Below, piece after piece: positions 31,575 to 40,832 of a stretch of 48,930 bases of DNA. The stretch is from an uncultured Lachnospiraceae bacterium (GTDB lineage: Bacteria > Bacillota > Clostridia > Lachnospirales > Lachnospiraceae): positions 1 to 48,930 of the forward strand of contig CAJLUP010000002.1 in NCBI GenBank assembly GCA_905209865.1. Reading direction: 5' to 3'. Under the pieces are notes generated by a model. That model ran no database searches. It saw nothing but the letters and a program-made list of their open reading frames with translations, and was not told the DNA's origin. Position numbers and translations under genes: made by a program. Within the stretch, counting starts at the first letter, position 1. The number at the start of each line of letters is the position of its first letter.

Positions 31575-31828
31575 CCATTTTTCATATTTTTCTAAAATTT
31601 CTGAATTTCCCTATCTATCTTTTTTTCTTTTCTTCTATTCTATTTCTCTTACTTTCTTTCTCTTTTGCCATTTATTATCCTTTTCCTATTCTTATTTTTC
31701 TTTTCTTATTTTTTCTTTTGTTAGTTTTCCGTTAAATCCACCGACCTTTTTTTGTTAATTTTCTTGTCTTATTTTAAATTTTTGTCACTTATTTTAAAAG
31801 ACTGTAAGGTCTATTGTATGTATTTTTT

Positions 31829-31857
31829 TTGAATGCTACGATAACTACCGGTATATG
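31829..31857 (+). promoter_or_regulatory. Possible promoter of the metallophosphatase gene
   Basis: TTGAAT (31829-31834), a 17-base spacer and TATATG (31852-31857), about 118 bases before the start codon. It is a weak match. Confidence 0.35.
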
Positions 31858-31974
31858 GAAATCTTTTCGTATTTTCCATATCTGACAGATTTTTCTGTTG
31901 AAACTAATGTCTTTCGTATCAAACACAATCACATCACCATACGGATGAGACAAACACTTTTACAGGAGGTTATT

Positions 31975-34410
31975 ATGAAAAAAAGAACAGTTCAATTACA
32001 GATCGGCGCTGCAGCGCTTGCAGCAATTCTCGGAACCGGAGGCGTTATAAATGCACTGCCTTTTCCGAACACTTCGGTTACCGCTTATGCCAAAGAAGAA
32101 GATACCACAGAAAATAAAACCGTTATCAACGAAAGTACAACATGGAAGTATCTTGATGATAACACTGATCCGGCATCAGGACTTTCTTCTCTCACTGCCT
32201 GGACAACCTCAGACTTCAATGATTCTTCATGGAAATCTGCCGCAGGAAAATTTGGTGCAAAAAAAGGAAGTTTGACATCTTTTAACGGATTTACTCCAAC
32301 AGTTCTTTTGCAACAATATCAGGCAGAAGACAGCAGCAAATGTACTCCGACATTTTTCTTCCGAACAACATTTGATGCAGCAAATATTGATCAGATTACT
32401 TCTATCACCGGAAGCCTTTTCCACGACGATGCTGTTGCTGTTTATTTAAACGGGCAATTAATCACTTCCGTAGATATGCCGACAGATACACAGGAAAATA
32501 ATCTTTACTATGCCGGAGTAAGCGCAGGCGCTCCAAAAGAAACATCTGTTGTTCTGACGAAAGACCAACTGAAAGACATCATCAAAGAAGGAACAAACAT
32601 CCTTTCTGTTGAACTTCATCAGGATCGCGAATCCAGTTCTGACATTTATTTTGAATTTTCAAATCTGTCTCTGAACTATAATGAAAATACAGACGGCAAT
32701 GAAGGAGACAACAGCACTACAGAAAACGTATCTCAGAAATCAATTTTCCTTACTGTAGGAAGTGATACATCCAGTCAGGGAATTACATGGTATGCGGATA
32801 CAGAAACAGCAGGAGAAGTTCAATATGCAGTAAAAACAGGAGACACTTTCCCTGAAAATTATTTAACTGTCCCTGCTTCTTCCATTGCCTCAAATGAAAG
32901 CGGATTTTACTCTAACCAGGCAGTTCTTACAGGACTCCTTCCTGATAAAGAATACGTTTATCGGGTAAAAAATGGTAATACGATCAGCGACACTTACAGT
33001 TTTACTTCAGGCAATAACGATGGATCTTATGAATTTGCTTTTGTAGGAGATCCGCAGATCGGTGCAGGCAGCACAAATACTGATATTGAAGGATGGAATG
33101 AAACCTTAAAAACAATTTCTTCAACATTTAATGCTGATTTTCTTCTTTCAGCCGGAGATCAGGTTAATACTGCATCTAATGAAACACAGTATACAGGATA
33201 CATAAATAAGTTGTTTACTACTCTCCCCAGTGCGACAACGATCGGCAATCATGATTCAAGTTCTGCTGCTTATAACCAACACTTTAATCTTCCAAATGAA
33301 AGCAGTGACAAAGGACAGACAACCGCCGGAAGCGATTACTGGTTTGTCTATGAAAACACACTTTTCATCAACCTGAACTCAAACGACAGATCCACTGCTG
33401 AACATAAAGCATTTATTGAGGAAGCCATTGCTGCTAATCCGAATGTAAAATGGAAAACCGTTGTGTTCCATCATTCTGTTTTCTCAACTGCCAGTCACGT
33501 TGACGACAGTGACATCATTACCAGAAGAGAAGAGCTTCCACAGGTTTTCAAAGATCTCGATATCGACGTTGTGTTAATGGGGCATGATCACGTTTACACG
33601 AGAACTTACATGATGGACGGAACAACTCCTGACACGAGCAAAGGAGTGCAAAGCAGTGTTACAAACCCGGCAGGAATCCTTTATCTTACTGCAAACTCTG
33701 CATCAGGAAGTAAATACTATGATATCAAAGCTCCAAATGCAGAATATTCCGCTAAAATGGATCAGTCTTACAGAAGAACGGTAACAGACATTAAAGTAAC
33801 AGATCAGTCTTATACAATGACTACTTATTATGCAGATGACCTTTCTTTATTAGATGAATTTACAATCTACAAAGCTGACAACACTGCTCTGACTAATAAA
33901 GTAAATGAACTTAAAGATTTAAATTTATCAGAATCTGATTATACATCAGCAAGTTGGAACACTTTTTCCAATGCTCTGAAAGCTGCACAAGAAGTATTGC
34001 AGAATTCCGATGCAACTCAAACTATGTTGGATGAAGCTCTCACTTCTTTACAGACAGCTTATGACGGACTTGTCAAAGCTGATGAAAATGGAAATGACGG
34101 CAACAATGGAAGTAACAACAATAACGGCAGCAACGGCAATAACGGCAGCAACAATAATAACGGCAGCAACAGTAATAACGGCAGCAACAGTAATAACGGC
34201 AGCAACAGTAATAACAGCAGCAACGGCAATAGCGGCAATAACAACAATAGCGGCAGCAACAGCAATAACGACGACAACGGCAATCATGCTGCTTCAGTAA
34301 AAACCGGTGATATTACTGCTTTCGCCCCAATCGCATTACTTCTTGCGGCATCACTTTCAGTGATCACAGTTATCACGAAAAGAAAAAAAGATCTGTTTAA
34401 GATCAGATAG
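31975..34410 (+). CDS. Secreted, probably sortase-anchored metallophosphatase
   Basis: An 811-residue surface enzyme. The start at 31975 has ACAGGAGG upstream; the frame itself runs further 5'. Signal peptide about 1-39, then a beta-rich module (about 45-235). A purple-acid-phosphatase-like N-terminal domain follows (about 255-345). The calcineurin-like catalytic domain (about 354-600) has metal ligands D359 (FVGDPQIG), D395 (SAGDQ), GNHD (424-427), HH (499-500) and GHDH (536-539). A FIVAR helical repeat lies at about 636-700. A low-complexity Asn/Gly/Ser linker (about 706-768) precedes SVKTGD, a membrane segment and RKKK, a variant wall-sorting signal. The likely role is release of phosphate from phosphoesters outside the cell. 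The substrate is unknown. Confidence 0.88.
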   Translation: MKKRTVQLQIGAAALAAILGTGGVINALPFPNTSVTAYAKEEDTTENKTVINESTTWKYLDDNTDPASGLSSLTAWTTSDFNDSSWKSAAGKFGAKKGSLTSFNGFTPTVLLQQYQAEDSSKCTPTFFFRTTFDAANIDQITSITGSLFHDDAVAVYLNGQLITSVDMPTDTQENNLYYAGVSAGAPKETSVVLTKDQLKDIIKEGTNILSVELHQDRESSSDIYFEFSNLSLNYNENTDGNEGDNSTTENVSQKSIFLTVGSDTSSQGITWYADTETAGEVQYAVKTGDTFPENYLTVPASSIASNESGFYSNQAVLTGLLPDKEYVYRVKNGNTISDTYSFTSGNNDGSYEFAFVGDPQIGAGSTNTDIEGWNETLKTISSTFNADFLLSAGDQVNTASNETQYTGYINKLFTTLPSATTIGNHDSSSAAYNQHFNLPNESSDKGQTTAGSDYWFVYENTLFINLNSNDRSTAEHKAFIEEAIAANPNVKWKTVVFHHSVFSTASHVDDSDIITRREELPQVFKDLDIDVVLMGHDHVYTRTYMMDGTTPDTSKGVQSSVTNPAGILYLTANSASGSKYYDIKAPNAEYSAKMDQSYRRTVTDIKVTDQSYTMTTYYADDLSLLDEFTIYKADNTALTNKVNELKDLNLSESDYTSASWNTFSNALKAAQEVLQNSDATQTMLDEALTSLQTAYDGLVKADENGNDGNNGSNNNNGSNGNNGSNNNNGSNSNNGSNSNNGSNSNNSSNGNSGNNNNSGSNSNNDDNGNHAASVKTGDITAFAPIALLLAASLSVITVITKRKKDLFKIR
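34103..34270 (+). repeat. 18-bp coding repeats in the Asn/Gly/Ser linker
   Basis: Units of about 18 bases, roughly GGCAGCAACAGTAATAAC, recur with small changes and encode GSNxNN repeats. This gives long open frames in the other phases that are not genes. The copy number may vary between strains by slippage. Confidence 0.85.
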
Positions 34411-34419
34411 GATAGAATC

Positions 34420-35577
34420 ATGTTGAGAAAAATAAAACAGAATGTGATTGTACTCACACTTATTTTCCTCAGTGTCCTCACTGTGCTGATCCTGCAGCAT
34501 TTTGGATTTAAAAGCTATTCTCGATACAGTACAGATACTCTCCACTACGATAAAGGTATCGTAGTGGAGATTTCTAATGAGGACATTGAATACGACAGCA
34601 AACTAAAACTTTATCTCGGAAGTCAAGACTTAAAAATAAAGATGACAGAAGGATCTCAAAAAAATGAAACAATAGAAGTGACAAATTATCTGACAAAGAC
34701 ACACAATGTTAAAGCAACCATAAAAATGCCCCTTATCATTAATATTGACATGCCGGATAATATCGAACCTTACTATACCGTATACAATTACGACCGTACG
34801 CTTCCTCTCATCGCCTGTGCAGTTGTTCTTGCCGCTGCAATCTTTTGTATCGGCGGGGGGAAAGGCTTAAAATCCATTGCAGGACTTCTTTATTCTATGT
34901 TTCTTGTAATCGAATTTCTTCTTCCGGCGGTATTTTCGGGATGGCAGCCCATTGCTTCAAGCATCCTATGTGCGATCTTATCAACAGCTGTTACACTTCT
35001 GCTCTTAAACGGACAGAGTGGAAAAACATTTTCTGCGATCCTCTCTACAGTGATCGGAATGTTTTTTGCGCTGATTCTTTTTCTCATAACATCTGCTATG
35101 ATCCATGTAGACGGATTTAGCTCAGCAGATGCAGACGGTTTGATTTTAATACAGGAGGAAACCGGCCTGCAGATTAAAGACGTTCTTTTTGCAGGCGTTG
35201 TGATTTCTTCGCTCGGCGCGATCATGGACGTCGGAATGTCGGTTGTTTCATCGCTCTATGAGATTCATCATCACAATCCGTTCCTTTCTGCAAAGGAAAT
35301 TTTCAGATCCGGCATAGAAATAGGAAAAGATATGATCGGAACGATGACGAACACGCTGATCCTTGCATTTACAGGCAGCGCATTCATCACACTACTTGTG
35401 TTCCTCTCATATCAAGTACAGTTTAATCAACTTATAAATTCTAATTATCTCAGCATTGAAATTGCACAGGGATTATGCGGAACATTCGGAATCGTTCTGA
35501 CAATTCCGGCTGCTTCTGCTATCTCTGCATTTATGCTGACTCGCAATAAAAAGGCAGCTGCGAAACCTAATGATTAA
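34420..35577 (+). CDS. YibE/F family membrane protein
   Basis: A 385-residue member of the YibE/F family, function unproven. Residues 9-27 form an N-terminal membrane segment. An extracellular beta-rich part follows (about 40-120), and six to seven membrane helices from about 128 to the end. GAIMDVGMSVVSSLYEI (about 269-285) is the family's most conserved segment. It starts nine bases after the metallophosphatase stop on the same strand, so the two are probably cotranscribed. A perfect 14-bp hairpin lies in the coding sequence at 34539-34570. The gene ends six bases from the convergent DUF3881 gene. Confidence 0.88.
   Translation: MLRKIKQNVIVLTLIFLSVLTVLILQHFGFKSYSRYSTDTLHYDKGIVVEISNEDIEYDSKLKLYLGSQDLKIKMTEGSQKNETIEVTNYLTKTHNVKATIKMPLIINIDMPDNIEPYYTVYNYDRTLPLIACAVVLAAAIFCIGGGKGLKSIAGLLYSMFLVIEFLLPAVFSGWQPIASSILCAILSTAVTLLLLNGQSGKTFSAILSTVIGMFFALILFLITSAMIHVDGFSSADADGLILIQEETGLQIKDVLFAGVVISSLGAIMDVGMSVVSSLYEIHHHNPFLSAKEIFRSGIEIGKDMIGTMTNTLILAFTGSAFITLLVFLSYQVQFNQLINSNYLSIEIAQGLCGTFGIVLTIPAASAISAFMLTRNKKAAAKPND
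34539..34570 (+). repeat. Perfect 14-bp inverted repeat inside the yibE/F gene
   Basis: Left arm TCTCCACTACGATA (34539-34552), loop AAGG, and right arm TATCGTAGTGGAGA (34557-34570). It encodes the segment around LHYDKGIVVEI near residue 41-51, about 120 bases into the gene. There is no T-run. Confidence 0.9.
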
Positions 35578-35583
35578 CATCTT

Positions 35584-36459
35584 TTAAAAATTAATATATC
35601 CTTGCAGCCAAATTGTCCCCTTAAATCTTCTTCCGATTTCAGGTTCACCCATCGTCTCGGATACGGGAACACATACATCAAACTGAAGTTCATTCACATT
35701 AAGCTTCATTTGATATACTTCCCTGCCCGTGGCGATGTTTTTACGCTTGCGCACTGCAAGTATTTCACCCATGATCGAATATAGATCACACTCAATCCCA
35801 TAAGGCATAAAATAAGTATCTACAATGGAAAACACATCCTCATTAGCAAGTCTTTTGGAAACTTGGGAATATGTATCAATGTCATCCAATGTCAAAGTTT
35901 CTATCGCGCTTTGATCTCCGTTTCGCGCAGCATTAATAAGCATTTTACGATTGTCGGACGCTTCTTTTTCAGTCTTTATACTACGCTCATCCTTACTTAC
36001 CGGAAGCAGTATCATTCCTGACAACGCAAGTCCTGATAATGTTACAGAAGTGGTCGGATCTGCCGGGAATCCTGCCTGACGTTCCCTCATATATTCAATT
36101 CCATTTTGTATTGTAAATATCAAACTGATTCCGATCTTCGAATCTTCACACATCCCCAGATACTGTTCTTTTTCTATCTTTCTCTCTACTGCAATTTCTG
36201 CATATGTGCTGATTCCGCTTCCTTCAAAATAAGGCAAATAGTAATATGGATCAAAATATTCTCTTTCATCTAATCCGCCGCACAATGCAATCCCCATACA
36301 TTGTCCGTATTCTTTTTTCAGCTCACAGAAATCTTCTCCAGGCTTATAAGAAACAATGGTCTGATGGGTACATTTTTCTTCAACTTCATTCAGCAGATTT
36401 TTTAAGTCTGATCTTGTTTGAATATTATCAAATCCTAATGCTTTCAAATACTTATGCAT
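35584..36459 (-). CDS. DUF3881 family protein
   Basis: A 291-residue soluble protein resembling DUF3881, a family found mainly in Lachnospiraceae. It starts MHKYLKALGFDNIQTRSDL and has YFDPYYYLPYFEGSGIS near residues 88-105, with a mixed alpha/beta pattern throughout. No catalytic motif is visible and no signal peptide. It follows serS on the same strand by about 50 bases, a common arrangement near the origin in this family. The function is unknown. Confidence 0.75.
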   Translation of the reverse strand: MHKYLKALGFDNIQTRSDLKNLLNEVEEKCTHQTIVSYKPGEDFCELKKEYGQCMGIALCGGLDEREYFDPYYYLPYFEGSGISTYAEIAVERKIEKEQYLGMCEDSKIGISLIFTIQNGIEYMRERQAGFPADPTTSVTLSGLALSGMILLPVSKDERSIKTEKEASDNRKMLINAARNGDQSAIETLTLDDIDTYSQVSKRLANEDVFSIVDTYFMPYGIECDLYSIMGEILAVRKRKNIATGREVYQMKLNVNELQFDVCVPVSETMGEPEIGRRFKGTIWLQGYINF

Positions 36460-36512
36460 CTGTTCTTCATCTTTCTATTTCGATCTTTTTCAAGTGTTCT
36501 ACACTTGGTTCT

Positions 36513-37802
36513 CTATTTTTTCTTAACTTCAATCTTGTCATTTCCGCCCATATACGGTCTGAGTACTTCAGGAATCCTTACTGATCCGTCAGCCTGAAGA
36601 TTATTTTCCAAAAATGCAATCAGCATTCTTGGCGGAGCTACTACAGTATTATTCAACGTATGTGCAAAATAACTTCCGTTTTCACCTTTTACACGAATAC
36701 CAAGTCGTCTTGCCTGCGCATCCCCGAGATTCGAACAGCTTCCCACTTCAAAATATTTCTTCTGACGCGGCGACCATGCCTCAACATCTACAGATTTCAC
36801 TTTCAGATCTGCAAGATCTCCTGAACAGCACTCCAGTGTTCTTACCGGAATATCCATTGAACGGAACAGATCAACTGTATTTTTCCACAGTTTTTCATAC
36901 CATTCCATACTTTCTTCCGGTTTGCAGACAACGATCATTTCCTGTTTTTCAAACTGATGAATTCTATATACACCTCTCTCCTCAATTCCATGTGCACCTT
37001 TTTCTTTTCTGAAGCAAGGAGAATAACTTGTCAATGTCTGCGGAAGTTCTTCTTCTGTAAGCTGCGTATTTATAAATTTTCCGATCATAGAATGCTCGCT
37101 TGTTCCGATAAGATACAGATCTTCTCCTTCGATCTTATACATCATCGCATCCATCTCTGCAAAACTCATTACACCTGTAACAACATTACTTCTGATCATA
37201 AACGGAGGAACACAGTATGTAAATCCTCTATTGATCATAAAGTCTCTTGCATAGGAAATCACTGCTGAATGCAGTCTTGCAATATCTCCCATGAGATAAT
37301 AAAAACCATTTCCTGCAACCTTTCTTGCACTGTCAAGATCTATTCCGTTAAAGGATTCCATGATCTCCGTATGATACGGTATTTCAAAATCAGGAACTAC
37401 CGGCTCACCAAAACGCTCGAGCTCTACATTTTCACTGTCATCTTTTCCGATCGGAACAGACGGATCGATAATGTTTGGAATCGTCATCATGATTTTTTTG
37501 ATTTTTTCTTCAACTTCTTTTTCTTCTGCGGATAACTTTTCAATTCTTCCCGCGCTCTCACTGACTTTTTTCTTAAGAATTTCTGCCTCTTCTAACTTTT
37601 TCTGAGCCATCATTGCTCCGATTTCTTTCGAAGACTTATTCTTTTCTGCACGAAGCGCCTCCACTTCCTGCTTAATTTCTCTGTTTCTTAAATCCAATTC
37701 GATTACTTCATCAACAAGGGGAAGTTTCTCATCCTGAAATTTGTTTTTAATATTCTGCTTTACAATCTCCGGATTACTTCTTAAAAATTTAATGTCTAAC
37801 AT
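36513..37802 (-). CDS. serS: Seryl-tRNA synthetase
   Basis: Charges tRNA-Ser and tRNA-Sec. The 429-residue product has the N-terminal coiled-coil arm (about 28-105) that grips the long variable arm of tRNA-Ser. The class II core has motif 2 (FRKEKGAHG) and motif 3 (GEN...ANNTVVAPPRMLIAFLENN, shown here in pieces). Unlike ileS it has no recognisable T-box: the 125 bases upstream are purine-rich on the minus strand with repeated GAAACAG words. The gene follows the parAB-DUF4446 block. Confidence 0.96.
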   Translation of the reverse strand: MLDIKFLRSNPEIVKQNIKNKFQDEKLPLVDEVIELDLRNREIKQEVEALRAEKNKSSKEIGAMMAQKKLEEAEILKKKVSESAGRIEKLSAEEKEVEEKIKKIMMTIPNIIDPSVPIGKDDSENVELERFGEPVVPDFEIPYHTEIMESFNGIDLDSARKVAGNGFYYLMGDIARLHSAVISYARDFMINRGFTYCVPPFMIRSNVVTGVMSFAEMDAMMYKIEGEDLYLIGTSEHSMIGKFINTQLTEEELPQTLTSYSPCFRKEKGAHGIEERGVYRIHQFEKQEMIVVCKPEESMEWYEKLWKNTVDLFRSMDIPVRTLECCSGDLADLKVKSVDVEAWSPRQKKYFEVGSCSNLGDAQARRLGIRVKGENGSYFAHTLNNTVVAPPRMLIAFLENNLQADGSVRIPEVLRPYMGGNDKIEVKKK

Positions 37803-37927
37803 AATTGTCTGCTCCTTTTCTCTCTTTTTCCTTCCAGTTTTCTTCTATCCACATTTCTGTTTCTATCTGCCAGTTATGTTCCTGTTTCCATTTTCTTTTA
37901 TATTTACTGTTTCTGTTCTTATTACAC

Positions 37928-38455
37928 TTATTGTTCCATATCTCTTAAATCATATGCTTCTTGATAAACCGCCTTCTCAAGACATTCTTTTTCTTCTGAA
38001 GACAGTTCGATATAACTTTCGCCATTTACAACTTCTTTTATATAAGTATAACATCCCTCTCTGCTGTGCATTGCATTGAAAATCCATCCATTATTATTTT
38101 CATCCAACATTGTGAGGGCAAAACTCAACTCTCCGCCCATCTCATGAAATGCATCATATTTTACGATTCCTACTTTCTGATAATGGGTTTTCATTTTTTC
38201 TGAAATATCATTTACTTGTTTTTCATTTTCTCTTACAAGTTCTGCAATCTCATCCAGCTCTTCAAATTTACCGAAAATACTTTTTTCAAGATTCTTTCCA
38301 TTTTTTCCTTTCATAAACGTTGAATAACTTTTTTGCAAACGTTTATATTTTGTATTCAGCATCGCATACAATACGATCATTACAATCTGTATAATAAATA
38401 CGATAATAAACAGATAAAATGGATCTACTCCCCAACTATCCAGTATCCCTTTCAT
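37928..38455 (-). CDS. DUF4446 family protein
   Basis: A 175-residue protein with one N-terminal membrane segment (about 11-33), a coiled-coil stretch (about 60-92), and the conserved C-terminal block KVGIVKYDAFHEMGGELSFALTMLD (about 95-120, quoted in part as VGIVKYDAF and GGELSFALTML). This family is nearly always placed behind parB in Clostridia. The role is unknown; a membrane-linked function in chromosome organisation or spore formation is only suggested by context. Confidence 0.85.
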   Translation of the reverse strand: MKGILDSWGVDPFYLFIIVFIIQIVMIVLYAMLNTKYKRLQKSYSTFMKGKNGKNLEKSIFGKFEELDEIAELVRENEKQVNDISEKMKTHYQKVGIVKYDAFHEMGGELSFALTMLDENNNGWIFNAMHSREGCYTYIKEVVNGESYIELSSEEKECLEKAVYQEAYDLRDMEQ

Positions 38456-38627
38456 TTCTTTTCATCTCCCCATATTTTATACTTCTTCTTTATCTTATTC
38501 TTTTCTTTTTATTTTATCCTTTTTACATTTTCAGTCTTATTTTCCAGTATTTTTTCTTTAATCGAGTCATTCTTTAATTGATTTGTTCTCTACTTTATCT
38601 ATTTCTTTCCTTTTATGTTCACGTCAA

Positions 38628-39542
38628 TTACTTAGATTGAATAGACATAATCAAATCATAGATTCTTTCAAGCTCATCCTCTGAATAATATTCTATCTCA
38701 ATTTTTCCTTTTCCATTCGCTTTTGGATTCACACTTACTTTTGTTCCTATAATATTTTTCAGGTGTTCCTCCAAATTATTGTAAACAAACGTATGTTCTA
38801 TTTCCTGCTTCTTTACTTCTTTTTTAGGATTTTTTAAAGCCTTAACAAGTTTTTCTGTTTCTCGAACACTCAGTTTTTCATCAAATATTTTATTTGCCAA
38901 TATATATTGCTGTTCTTCATCATCAATAGCTAAAAGAGCTCTTGCATGTCCTGTACTAATCATATCATCCACGATCATCTGCTGTACACGCTCGCTCAGC
39001 TTTAACAATCTCATTGAATTAGTTACTGCTGTTCGGCTTTTTGAAACACGTTCGGCAACTTCATCCTGCTTCAGATCAAACTCTTCCAACAACCGCTTAA
39101 ATGCCATAGCTTCTTCGATCGGATTCAGATTTTCTCTTTGAATATTTTCTATAAGAGAGATTTCAACTATTTCCTGATCCGTGTAGTTTTTCACAATAAT
39201 CGGAACTTCTTTTACTCCGGCAAGCTTTGCCGCTCTCCATCTTCTTTCGCCTGCAATAATTTCATAATAGTCCTTTTTCTTTTGAACAAGGAGAGGCTGT
39301 AATATACCAAACTGTTTGATAGAATCTGCTAATTCCATAAGAGCATCTTCATCAAATTCTTTTCTTGGCTGTTCTCTGTTCGGTTCAACTTCATTGATTT
39401 TTACTAAGATTTCTCCGGATTCAGATTTTCTTTCGTCTTTTTCCTTACTTACTTCTTTTTTAGCTGCTGTTTCTGTTTTTACAGCCTTATTAGGTATCAG
39501 ACTGTCTAATCCTTTCCCCAAACCATTTCGTTTTACTGACAT
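38628..39542 (-). CDS. parB: Chromosome partitioning protein ParB (Spo0J)
   Basis: CTP-dependent DNA clamp that loads at parS and spreads. The 304-residue product has the ParB N-terminal domain with GERRWRAAKLAG (about 98-109, the CTP/arginine-rich box) and ENIQRENLNPIEEA. The central helix-turn-helix that reads parS (about 150-190, DEVAERVSKSRTAVTNSMRLL in part) follows, then a C-terminal dimer domain. It starts two bases after the parA stop. Two perfect parS sites lie upstream of parA. Confidence 0.96.
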   Translation of the reverse strand: MSVKRNGLGKGLDSLIPNKAVKTETAAKKEVSKEKDERKSESGEILVKINEVEPNREQPRKEFDEDALMELADSIKQFGILQPLLVQKKKDYYEIIAGERRWRAAKLAGVKEVPIIVKNYTDQEIVEISLIENIQRENLNPIEEAMAFKRLLEEFDLKQDEVAERVSKSRTAVTNSMRLLKLSERVQQMIVDDMISTGHARALLAIDDEEQQYILANKIFDEKLSVRETEKLVKALKNPKKEVKKQEIEHTFVYNNLEEHLKNIIGTKVSVNPKANGKGKIEIEYYSEDELERIYDLIMSIQSK

Positions 39543-39544
39543 AA

Positions 39545-40312
39545 CTACTCTTCTCCTTTATGAATAACTTCTTCCGCCAACAACATGTAGCTCGTTGCTC
39601 CTGTTGACTTCGGATCATAGAGATTGATCGGCATTCCATAACTGGGAGCTTCCGCCAATCTGATATTTCTCGGAATAATCGTCTTATAAATATTCTGATT
39701 CAAATTATCCTTTACATTTTCTACGACTTGAAGTGAAAGATTCGTTCTTGCATCATACATTGTAAATACAACACCTTCTATTTCAAGGTTTGGATTCAGT
39801 CTTTCCTGTACAAGTTCAATCGTATGTATCAACTGACTTAATCCTTCCAGCGCATAATACTCACACTGTATAGGAACTATTATCGAATCTGCTGTTGTCA
39901 TCGCATTAATTGTAAGCATACTCAATGCAGGAGGACAATCAATTACAACAAAATCATATTCATCCTTTACTTTTTCTACTTCCGTTTTTAAAATATACTC
40001 CTTATTTTCGACACCGATCAATTCAATTTCCGCTGCTGAAAGATTTATATTAGACGGAAGTACATCAAGATTTTCAAGTGCATCTCTACAAATACACTCT
40101 TCTATTCCCGCATTTCCTATTATCAGATCGTAAACTGTTTTTTCAGCTTCATCCTTGTCAACACCCAAACCACTTGTCATATTTCCCTGTGGATCCATAT
40201 CAAGAGCAAGTACTTTCTTTCCTTTACTTGCAAGAGCTGCAGATAGATTTATAGAAGTTGTAGTCTTTCCTACCCCGCCTTTTTGATTGGCAATAGCAAT
40301 TATTCTCCCCAT
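39545..40312 (-). CDS. parA: Chromosome partitioning ATPase ParA (Soj)
   Basis: Deviant Walker ATPase that moves ParB-parS complexes and influences DnaA. The product (255 residues from 40312) starts MGRIIAIANQKGGVGKTTT, with the deviant Walker A KGGVGKTT at 11-18 and the Walker A' and B strands LALDMDPQG and VVIDCPP. The start at 40312 is chosen for GAGGAGG five bases upstream; an upstream frame extends ten codons. It forms an operon with parB and DUF4446 driven from the parS-containing spacer. Confidence 0.96.
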   Translation of the reverse strand: MGRIIAIANQKGGVGKTTTSINLSAALASKGKKVLALDMDPQGNMTSGLGVDKDEAEKTVYDLIIGNAGIEECICRDALENLDVLPSNINLSAAEIELIGVENKEYILKTEVEKVKDEYDFVVIDCPPALSMLTINAMTTADSIIVPIQCEYYALEGLSQLIHTIELVQERLNPNLEIEGVVFTMYDARTNLSLQVVENVKDNLNQNIYKTIIPRNIRLAEAPSYGMPINLYDPKSTGATSYMLLAEEVIHKGEE

Positions 40313-40434
40313 TTTTGCCTCCTCATATGCATTTTTTAACATATTTTATATAATATAAATTTACATTTCAAGGCGCTCACAAGAAGAACACTCTACTTAT
40401 ATAAATTCAAGTTCTTTATGTTCGCGTGTTTTAT

Positions 40435-40443
40435 ATTATACCA
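40435..40443 (-). promoter_or_regulatory. Extended -10 promoter of parAB
   Basis: On the minus strand, TGGTATAAT lies about 125 bases before the parA start. It is the same nonamer as at the GH18 promoter and has no clear -35. The first parS site lies 30 bases upstream of it. Confidence 0.45.
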
Positions 40444-40474
40444 CTTTTTAATTTATTAATCTATAACTTTTGAA

Positions 40475-40490
40475 TGTTTCACGTGAAACA
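40475..40490. promoter_or_regulatory. parS site 1
   Basis: TGTTTCACGTGAAACA, a perfect 16-bp match to the bacterial parS consensus bound by ParB/Spo0J. Confidence 0.97.
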
Positions 40491-40710
40491 TTTTCTTAAC
40501 TTTTATTAAAATTCTTCTTTCAGGAATTAATACACTATTTTTTCTTTTAAAATATTTTTTTACTTTTCGTTTTTAATCTAACGAAACGATACTAAAATAA
40601 TTTATAACATCTCTAAAAGTTTCAGAAGTCACGTTCCGGGATTATAAGTGGTCATCAAGGTCTCAAGCAAGACTGAAGTTTGTTTCATCATCACCATTGA
40701 TCAGATAAAA

Positions 40711-40726
40711 TGTTTCACGTGAAACA
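40711..40726. promoter_or_regulatory. parS site 2
   Basis: A second perfect TGTTTCACGTGAAACA, 236 bases from the first, in the same spacer between parA and the divergent alpha/beta hydrolase gene. Confidence 0.97.
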
Positions 40727-40771
40727 TTTTATTTTTATCTTCTTAAGATATTCTTATTACACCTTTCTTTC

Positions 40772-40800
40772 TTGAATTGATAAATTCTGTGTAGTATAAT
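40772..40800 (+). promoter_or_regulatory. Promoter of the alpha/beta hydrolase gene
   Basis: TTGAAT (40772-40777), a 17-base spacer and TATAAT (40795-40800), 33 bases before the start codon and 46 bases after parS site 2. Confidence 0.75.
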
Positions 40801-40832
40801 ATTAGAATAAATTATTGAAAGATGGTGAAGGA

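Noticed and set aside
34010..34300. Open frames of Ala/Thr/Ile or Leu/Pro repeats in other phases of the linker
   Set aside because: Produced by the 18-bp repeats of the metallophosphatase linker; no starts with ribosome sites.
37803..37927. T-box leader for serS
   Set aside because: The 125-base spacer is purine-rich with no specifier loop, no TGGN core and no terminator hairpin.
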